The notes beneath the pieces are model-generated. The model searched no databases. It worked only from the letters and a program-made list of their open reading frames with translations, and was not told where the DNA came from. Of a DNA stretch of 37,270 nucleotides, positions 31,810-37,270 are shown one piece after another (position 1 is the stretch's first letter; the number at the start of each line of letters is the position of its first letter). The stretch lies in the IMG/VR virus record IMGVR_UViG_3300042691_033785, positions 1 to 37,270 of that record; one strand, written 5' to 3'. The DNA is from a virus. The translations under genes and the position numbers were made by a program.

Positions 31810-32436
31810 ATGACAGACTTTAAACAATATCTAGCAGAATCGACTAAAGAATACAACTACAAAATCAAGGTAGCTGGCGATTTAAGCGAAGATTTTGGAT
31901 CTAAATTAGAGACAGTACTAAAAAAATACGAAGTTAAAACTTTGTCAAAAGGCAAAAAAACTCCTATACAGGAAATGCCATTAGATTTTCCACATTTAAA
32001 AAACGAAGCAGTAACAATATTTGAATTGACCACAATGTATCCAGCATCGGTATTTGAGATAAGAACATTGGTTGCTGACAGCATGAGATTGCATCCTAAT
32101 CAAATCGTTGTGAGAAAACCTGGAGAGCCCACAGAAGAGTATCAAGAAGAAATGAAGGCAAAAGCAGAAAAAAAATCAGAATTTAAATCTATGTTACAAG
32201 ACATAGAATACAAAGATGCTCCTAAAGTAAAAGCTGATGAAGTATATGGAGACAAAGCTAATCAAAGTTTATTAAAAGAATTATTAAAAGCTAGAAAAGA
32301 AATAGAATTTGCTGCTAAACCTAAAGTGGAACAAGAAATACAAAAAAACGAAGGTGATAAGAAAAATTCTAGCTCACCAATTAAACCAGCACACAAAGGT
32401 CCAGTAAAAGGTAACCCAGATCCAGCAGGAAAATAA
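31810..32436 (+). CDS. Conserved assembly-region protein (208 aa)
   Basis: A 208-residue protein with an ordered N-terminal half (MTDFKQYLAESTKEYNYKIK, DFPHLKNEAVTIFELTTMYP, SVFEIRTLVADSM) and a highly charged Lys/Glu-rich, probably disordered C-terminal half ending HKGPVKGNPDPAGK. The N-terminal part could be a small alpha/beta domain (KVAGDLSEDFGSKLETVLKK with a following strand). The MTDFxxYL start is, as far as I recall, found on several marine T4-like assembly proteins, perhaps as a shared targeting peptide; this is speculative. No named family. It has a late promoter element overlapping the gp16 stop and no Shine-Dalgarno. Confidence 0.7.
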   Translation: MTDFKQYLAESTKEYNYKIKVAGDLSEDFGSKLETVLKKYEVKTLSKGKKTPIQEMPLDFPHLKNEAVTIFELTTMYPASVFEIRTLVADSMRLHPNQIVVRKPGEPTEEYQEEMKAKAEKKSEFKSMLQDIEYKDAPKVKADEVYGDKANQSLLKELLKARKEIEFAAKPKVEQEIQKNEGDKKNSSSPIKPAHKGPVKGNPDPAGK

Positions 32437-32440
32437 TTTT

Positions 32441-33559
32441 ATGGAAATGATTGATATTTTATCTAGACTTAAACAAATTCAAGAAAACAATCCTAACGTG
32501 GATGTTAAAGATGCAATCGCTAGTGTTGCGAAAACCAACGGTACTGTGGATGAAAAAGCAAAAAATCCATATGCGATTGGAATGGCACAAGCTATGAAAT
32601 CCACAGGAGACACTCCTCCTCTTAAAAAATCTACAATCACTAAAGCTCATGATATTGCTAAAAGCGTTGAAAAAAACGAAGGCGAAATAGATGAGAATAT
32701 GACACGTCAACATTTTCAATATGTTGCAGATACATTAAAACAAATCGAAGATCCAATTAAGAGAGCAGAATATGCTAAACATCATTCAGCTATATTTCAA
32801 CATTTCAATCCAAATTTTGATAATGCAAAATTCATGAAAGCAGCAGGCGTAACTGAAGCGGAAATGGAAGAAGGCCGAGTAAAAAGTTGGTTAATGGATT
32901 TAGAATCAGATGCTGTGGATATGAGCAGAGAAGCATTTATTAAAAAACATGGACAATCACAAGCCCATGTATGGGATAGAGTACACAAACAAGAAAAAGA
33001 AAACGAATCAGTACAAGAAGCGAAACCAGACTTCTTAGACATGGATAAAGACGGCAACAAAAAGGAACCTATGAAAAAAGCTATCAAAGACAAAGAAAAG
33101 AAAATGAATGAATCAGTTGTTATTGCCACAGACAATCCAGAAGAAGCAGCAATGATGATGCAATTATTAAAATTAGCAGGAGTACAACCAGTTAGTCAAG
33201 ATATGATCAATCAACCTGCAGCATCAGACGATGTACAAGCAGATGAAAATTATGCTAACACTCCAAAAGAAAAATACAGTGACATCAAAGCAGCAATACC
33301 AAATGGAACAGATTTAAATCGTGAAAAAGGTGCTTATGTTAAAGCAGCTGGAGGAGACAATCCTATGGCAATCAAGATGGGAGAATCTGAAATCACAGAA
33401 GAAGAATTATCTAACAGTCTAAGAGCCCAATATGAGAGTTTCAAACAAACTTATCAAGAAGCTAAAGCTAAACCAGACTTTTTAGATATGGACAAAGATG
33501 GTAATAAAACAGAGCCGATGAAGAAAGCTCTCAAAGACAAAGAAAAGAAGGATAAATAA
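32441..33559 (+). CDS. Charged repeat protein with two DxDxDG motifs (372 aa)
   Basis: A 372-residue, very charged, mostly helical protein. Two near-identical segments (residues about 194-221 and 343-372) read AKPDFLDMDKDGNKKEPMKK and AKPDFLDMDKDGNKTEPMKK. D-x-D-x-D-G-N resembles the first half of an EF-hand or dockerin calcium loop, but the usual acidic twelfth residue is not evident. Another segment is SREAFIKKHGQSQAHVWDRV. Low complexity and position between terminase genes suggest a scaffold, internal head protein or assembly factor; unproven. AGGA (32427-32430) lies 10 bases before the ATG, and the gene starts 4 bases after the previous stop. A second ATG two codons in is possible. Confidence 0.7.
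   Translation: MEMIDILSRLKQIQENNPNVDVKDAIASVAKTNGTVDEKAKNPYAIGMAQAMKSTGDTPPLKKSTITKAHDIAKSVEKNEGEIDENMTRQHFQYVADTLKQIEDPIKRAEYAKHHSAIFQHFNPNFDNAKFMKAAGVTEAEMEEGRVKSWLMDLESDAVDMSREAFIKKHGQSQAHVWDRVHKQEKENESVQEAKPDFLDMDKDGNKKEPMKKAIKDKEKKMNESVVIATDNPEEAAMMMQLLKLAGVQPVSQDMINQPAASDDVQADENYANTPKEKYSDIKAAIPNGTDLNREKGAYVKAAGGDNPMAIKMGESEITEEELSNSLRAQYESFKQTYQEAKAKPDFLDMDKDGNKTEPMKKALKDKEKKDK
33021..33102 (+). repeat. DxDxDG coding repeat, copy 1
   Basis: Encodes KPDFLDMDKDGNKKEPMKKA and a following KDKEKK. Counterpart at 33467-33556. Confidence 0.8.
33467..33556 (+). repeat. DxDxDG coding repeat, copy 2
   Basis: Encodes KPDFLDMDKDGNKTEPMKKA and the last residues of the protein. DNA has diverged more than the protein, indicating selection on the peptide. 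Confidence 0.8.
33551..33558 (+). promoter_or_regulatory. Late promoter octamer GATAAATA
   Basis: Overlaps the last codons and stop of the preceding gene. Predicted +1 at 33564, 1-base leader to ATG 33565. Confidence 0.55.
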
Positions 33560-33564
33560 TTCAT

Positions 33565-33966
33565 ATGGCAACAGTAACAAGAGTATCTGGAGTAGAAGCA
33601 ACAGCAGGAACACTGTATCCTGTTAATTGTAATCTTTTTTTATTAACAGTTAAAAAAGCAGATGGTACTGCTATTGATTTAAGAACTGAAGACGAATCTA
33701 CTAACAACGGAATAGATGTATACATAGACGGTGTTGTAGAAATGATTTTAAAAGAACTTAATCCTCTTGCTTATCAAGTTGCAAACTCATCAGCAGGTAC
33801 AATTCATCTAGTAATGGATAAAAATGCCACCGCTGCAGATATGCAAACTAGAGTTAGAAGAGTTGGTTTAAATCCAAATGATGACTTTTCTACTGTGCTA
33901 GGTTCAAACTCTATTGATGTTAGTGGATCCACTGTTGCACTAGGTACATCATTAACAGTAGCTTAG
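33565..33966 (+). CDS. Small beta-rich protein, possible virion component (133 aa)
   Basis: A 133-residue protein with alternating hydrophobic strands (MATVTRVSGVEATAGTLYPV, NLFLLTVKKADG, DVYIDGVVEMILKEL) and a Ser/Val-rich C-terminus. It has no signal peptide or membrane segment. Not recognised; such small beta proteins near the packaging genes of myoviruses are often head decoration or head-tail proteins, but that is only a guess. The late octamer lies just upstream and no Shine-Dalgarno is present. A 62-base gap before gp17 holds the gp17 promoter and nothing else seen. Confidence 0.65.
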   Translation: MATVTRVSGVEATAGTLYPVNCNLFLLTVKKADGTAIDLRTEDESTNNGIDVYIDGVVEMILKELNPLAYQVANSSAGTIHLVMDKNATAADMQTRVRRVGLNPNDDFSTVLGSNSIDVSGSTVALGTSLTVA

Positions 33967-34014
33967 TTTTACCAAATACTCATTATCTATATACGAGCGG
34001 TGTGTTATTTTACA

Positions 34015-34022
34015 CTTAAATA
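34015..34022 (+). promoter_or_regulatory. Late promoter octamer CTTAAATA, gp17
   Basis: Predicted +1 at 34028, 1-base leader to ATG 34029. Confidence 0.5.
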
Positions 34023-34028
34023 ATAGTC

Positions 34029-35624
34029 ATGGCATACATATCGTTAGATTCAGACCAAATAAAAAAAGCTCATAAGAAGCACAAGTATACTGCTGATCAA
34101 GTATTAAAATTAGAGAAATGTATGGATCCAAAAACCGGTCCTCTTTTCTTCATGAAAGAATTTATTAAAATACAACATCCTACCAAAGGATCCATGGACT
34201 TTATTCCGTTTCCTTATCAAGAAAGATTAATTGAAAGTTACAATAATCATCGATTCAGTATTGCCATGCTACCACGACAAACAGGAAAGACTACCTGTGC
34301 TGCTGGATATCTTCTATGGTATGCTATGTTCAAACCTGATTCTCAAATACTAATTGCAGCACACAAATATCAAGGAGCATCAGACATTATGTCAAGAGTG
34401 CGTTATGGATATGAGATGTTGCCATCGTGGATCAAAGCAGGTGTTACACAATACAATAGAAACTCTATAGAATTTGATAATGGATCCAAAATTATGGCAA
34501 CCACCACTACTGAGAACACAGGTAGAGGTATGTCACTTTCTTTAATATATTGTGATGAGTTTGCATTCGTACAACCGCCCGAGAAAGCCAAAGAATTCTG
34601 GACTTCATTATCTCCTACATTGAGCACAGGAGGAAAATGTTTAATTACTTCAACACCAAACTCGGATGAAGATCAGTTCGCTTTGATTTGGAAAGAAGCC
34701 TTAAAAAGATATGATGACTACGGTAACGATAACACAGTAGGGACCAACGGTTTCTATGCTATGAAAGCTCACTGGTCCGAACATCCAGATCGAGATGAAA
34801 AATGGGCCGAGCAAGAAAAAAGTAGAATTGGGGAAGAAAGATTTCGTCGAGAGCACGAGTGCGAATTCTTAATCTTTGATGAAACATTAATCTCTAGTAT
34901 AAAATTAGTGGAGTTAGAAGGCAAAGATCCATTGATTAATATGGGACAAGTGCGTTGGTGGAAAACACCCACACCAGGCAATGCCTACATGGTGGCACTG
35001 GATCCTAGTTTGGGTACCGGAGGAGACTTTGCAGCTATACAGATATTTGAATTACCGAGTTTTGAACAAGTGGGGGAATGGCATAACAATACTACACCTG
35101 CTAATCAACAGGTTAGAATATTACAAGCAATCACAAAACACATCTATGATTCAATTGTAGAAAAAAATCCATCTGAAACTCCTGCAATATATTACAGTAT
35201 GGAGAACAATACTCTAGGAGAAGCAGTGTTATTGCGAGTAATGGATCTAGGAGAAGAAAATATACACGGACAGTTTTTAAGTGAACCTATAAGAAAAGGA
35301 CATCGTAGAAAATTTCGAAGAGGATTTAACACCACTGCTAAACACAAAATAGCAGCCTGTGCTAAATTTAAAGAATTAGTGGAATCAGGTAAAATGAAAA
35401 TTAACAGTAAACCACTGATATCAGAATTAAAAGACTTTGTAGCATCGGGTATTTCTTTCAAAGGAAAGCCTGGACAGCACGACGACCTTGTAAGTGCTTG
35501 TCTATTAATGACTCGTATGATGCAGGTTTTAGCTACATTTGACCCTAAAATATTTGAACGATGGACTGATAGAACCACCGAATGGACAGTACCAATGCCT
35601 ATATTTGCTAACCTAGGTACGTAA
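34029..35624 (+). CDS. 17: Large terminase subunit gp17-like (531 aa)
   Basis: The packaging motor. ATPase domain: Q64 in FPYQERL (adenine-sensing), Walker A LPRQTGKTT at 81-89, Walker B LIYCDE with D176 and catalytic E177, coupling motif TSTPNS at 208-212. Nuclease domain of RNase H fold: D325 in MVALDPSLGTGGDF, E392 in YSMENNTLGEA, D485/D486 in GQHDDLVSA. These correspond to the T4 gp17 catalytic acids, so both activities appear intact. It hydrolyses ATP to pump DNA through the portal and cuts the concatemer at head-full. Length is a little below T4 gp17 (610). The start follows a late octamer with almost no leader, and no Shine-Dalgarno is seen. Confidence 0.95.
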   Translation: MAYISLDSDQIKKAHKKHKYTADQVLKLEKCMDPKTGPLFFMKEFIKIQHPTKGSMDFIPFPYQERLIESYNNHRFSIAMLPRQTGKTTCAAGYLLWYAMFKPDSQILIAAHKYQGASDIMSRVRYGYEMLPSWIKAGVTQYNRNSIEFDNGSKIMATTTTENTGRGMSLSLIYCDEFAFVQPPEKAKEFWTSLSPTLSTGGKCLITSTPNSDEDQFALIWKEALKRYDDYGNDNTVGTNGFYAMKAHWSEHPDRDEKWAEQEKSRIGEERFRREHECEFLIFDETLISSIKLVELEGKDPLINMGQVRWWKTPTPGNAYMVALDPSLGTGGDFAAIQIFELPSFEQVGEWHNNTTPANQQVRILQAITKHIYDSIVEKNPSETPAIYYSMENNTLGEAVLLRVMDLGEENIHGQFLSEPIRKGHRRKFRRGFNTTAKHKIAACAKFKELVESGKMKINSKPLISELKDFVASGISFKGKPGQHDDLVSACLLMTRMMQVLATFDPKIFERWTDRTTEWTVPMPIFANLGT

Positions 35625-35630
35625 TAAATA
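35623..35630 (+). promoter_or_regulatory. Late promoter octamer AATAAATA
   Basis: Overlaps the gp17 stop codon (35622-35624). Only four bases separate it from the ATG at 35635, so strict T4 spacing puts +1 inside the start codon; a one-base shift would be needed. Confidence 0.5.
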
Positions 35631-35634
35631 TAGT

Positions 35635-37270
35635 ATGATCAAGCCCAAAACATCACAGGATTTATTCAATAAAATACGCAGCAAGTTTGCTAATATACAG
35701 TTAGGAGACAGTGCGGGTAATGTAACAGCAGATCCTAAATCAGCAGTATTTTTTGATTTTGAATTTAGCGAAAATTCAGACAATTTTGGACGAGTTAGCA
35801 TCAGCATAGCTGATGGAGAGAGCATGAAAGTGTTCTACAATCAAGGATTAGTAGAAAAAATTGACGATACTGCTAGAGCCAATTGGTACTCTTTCCTTAA
35901 AGAATTAAAAGATTTTGCAGTGGAACATCAAGTGGGTTTTGATGTAAGAGATATCACAAAAAGCAGCCTTACACAGCAGGATTTTAAGAATCTTGCAGAT
36001 GTGAATCAAACGGTAAATACAGACGATATGTCAGAAGAACTAAACCAATTAACACGATTAGCAGGCATTCCAGTAGCAGAAAGTCTTACAGGAACTAAAA
36101 AATCTTCTTACGAAAATTTAGACAAAACAAGATTAATTATAAGACATGCACAAGCAGTGGACGAATCAGTGCCAGGTGCTAGAAGCAGACAGATTAATAG
36201 CCTATATATTGAAAACGCACAAGGAGAAAGATTCAAATATCCAATGAAACATTTAGCAGGTGCGAGAGCAATGGCTCGACATGTTGCTAACGGTGGTGTA
36301 CCTCATGATGATTTTGGCAAACACATTATTAAAATGAGTGAACAAATTGCTCAACTTAATAGTTTTTCTCGATATGCTTCTAACAAAGATCAGTTAAACA
36401 ACTCAGTAGGCGACATTATAGAAAAAAGTCGACTTAAATTAGAAAACATGAGAAATTATGTAAAAAATTTAAGTAAGCAAGCACATTACACAAAAGCCAA
36501 AGAAAGTTTTCAACCTACCACTATTGCTGAATTAGATGATGCTACTAGAAATAGTTTAAGAGAAAAATTTACATTAAAACACCTTGATGACAAAGTAGAA
36601 TCAGCTCTACCATTGATTCATTCAATCATGAAAGAGTATGATGACCGAGATGGAGAGATATCTCCACCAGTGGATCATTCAGCAATGGTACAATCATTCC
36701 TAGCTAATCCAGAAAAGAAATTAGTATTAAGAGCAGATCCTGCTGCTGATAAGATGTTATCAGTAACAAAATTTAATAATAAGAATACTATGTTAAGTTC
36801 TATTCTATCAGATATCGCTTCAAGAATGTTAACTAGAAACGACGAAGAAGATAGAATTGCTAATTTTGCTAGCCAAGTAGCCGATGATATGGGCAACGAA
36901 GGAGCACCGTTCTTTAAACCAGATGAAAATTATACAAAAAATAAAAAGATTGCAATACAATTGGCAAAAAGATATATTGATGATTATAAAAAAATGCAAC
37001 AAAATCCAGCATACGCTGACGAAGTAAGACAAGATCCAAGTAAATTTGCTCCTAAAAAAGATCGTCAAGGCAAAGCCAAAGGCGAAGGAGAAGAATTTGA
37101 AAAATGGGCTAATAGAATAGAATCTAAAGTTACCGAAGGAATTCATTCTTTACCAGACGAAGATCATGCTGGTGAGAATTTTAGCAAATTAAAAGATGTA
37201 ATGAGCAAACATTTTCCTGTGGGCAACGAAGCAGTTAATGCTGTGTCAACTCTACAGGGATTAGGATTTG
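35635..37270 (+). CDS. Large conserved phage protein of unknown function, partial (545 codons, C-terminus outside)
   Basis: Open from ATG 35635 to the window end without a stop. It begins MIKPKTSQDLFNKIRSKFAN. Residues about 20-100 look like a small beta domain (AVFFDFEFSENSDNFGRVSI), followed by a long helical part: TRLIIRHAQAVDESVPGARS, RQINSLYIENAQGERFKYPM, KHLAGARAMARHVANGG. That middle segment is, from memory, conserved in marine T4-like phages without assigned function. The distal part is charged and helical (EFEKWANRIESKVTEG). It directly follows gp17 and precedes the expected portal and capsid genes, so a virion or assembly role is plausible. No nuclease or ATPase motif was seen. Confidence 0.75.
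   Translation, partial: MIKPKTSQDLFNKIRSKFANIQLGDSAGNVTADPKSAVFFDFEFSENSDNFGRVSISIADGESMKVFYNQGLVEKIDDTARANWYSFLKELKDFAVEHQVGFDVRDITKSSLTQQDFKNLADVNQTVNTDDMSEELNQLTRLAGIPVAESLTGTKKSSYENLDKTRLIIRHAQAVDESVPGARSRQINSLYIENAQGERFKYPMKHLAGARAMARHVANGGVPHDDFGKHIIKMSEQIAQLNSFSRYASNKDQLNNSVGDIIEKSRLKLENMRNYVKNLSKQAHYTKAKESFQPTTIAELDDATRNSLREKFTLKHLDDKVESALPLIHSIMKEYDDRDGEISPPVDHSAMVQSFLANPEKKLVLRADPAADKMLSVTKFNNKNTMLSSILSDIASRMLTRNDEEDRIANFASQVADDMGNEGAPFFKPDENYTKNKKIAIQLAKRYIDDYKKMQQNPAYADEVRQDPSKFAPKKDRQGKAKGEGEEFEKWANRIESKVTEGIHSLPDEDHAGENFSKLKDVMSKHFPVGNEAVNAVSTLQGLGF

Noticed and set aside
1-37270. tRNA genes, attachment sites or an integrase
   Set aside because: None recognised by eye on either strand; almost all DNA is coding.

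Overview
The window is part of the late, virion-building region of a large tailed phage of the T4-like (myovirus) superfamily, of the kind found in the sea (cyanophage or pelagiphage relatives). The evidence is a set of recognisable T4 homologues (neck gp13 and gp14, sheath stabiliser gp15, sheath gp18, tube gp19, head completion gp4, terminase gp16 and gp17, a gp1-like dNMP kinase), repeated T4-type late promoter octamers (xxTAAATA, best form TATAAATA), and large modular fibres of the marine type. The host cannot be read from the sequence. No tRNA, rRNA, integrase, CRISPR or insertion sequence was seen. No gap between genes exceeds about 145 bases.

Region 1 (1-19254) is a fibre locus. It holds a leftward partial fibre gene (1-799), rightward fibre genes at 860, 2869, 5038, 6234, 11707 and 13681, a small companion gene at 13333, and a leftward pair of unknown genes (1855-2785). 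The fibres are built from shared parts: a common N-terminal tag in three of them, a 30-residue beta repeat, a shared block of about 340 residues in the two giants, a Peptidase_G2-like C-terminus in one, and a cupredoxin-like domain with all four type-1 copper ligands in another.

Region 2 (19349-25160) holds small genes (a conserved 129-residue protein, a 58-residue membrane protein and a 79-residue unknown), a leftward set Nudix-gp15-gp14, then rightward gp13, a 58-residue protein and a dNMP kinase, and a leftward HNH-type gene. gp13 and gp14 start back to back, 43 bases apart.

Region 3 (25267-37270) is the tail and packaging block: gp18, gp19, terminator, a tube-fold protein, an unknown, gp4, gp16, two probable head or assembly proteins, a small beta-rich protein, gp17, and a large conserved unknown that runs off the end. 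Portal, protease, scaffold and capsid genes (gp20-gp23) would be expected beyond the window.

The most unusual signal is regulatory. At about eleven genes the late promoter octamer lies only 4-9 bases before the ATG, so with the T4 start-site spacing the mRNA would have a leader of about 0-4 bases and no ribosome binding site. The upstream stop codon is often inside the promoter. Other genes (several fibres, sheath, the 19349 gene) have the same octamer with 25-71 base leaders and Shine-Dalgarno sequences. This suggests two classes of late gene, one leaderless and one conventional.
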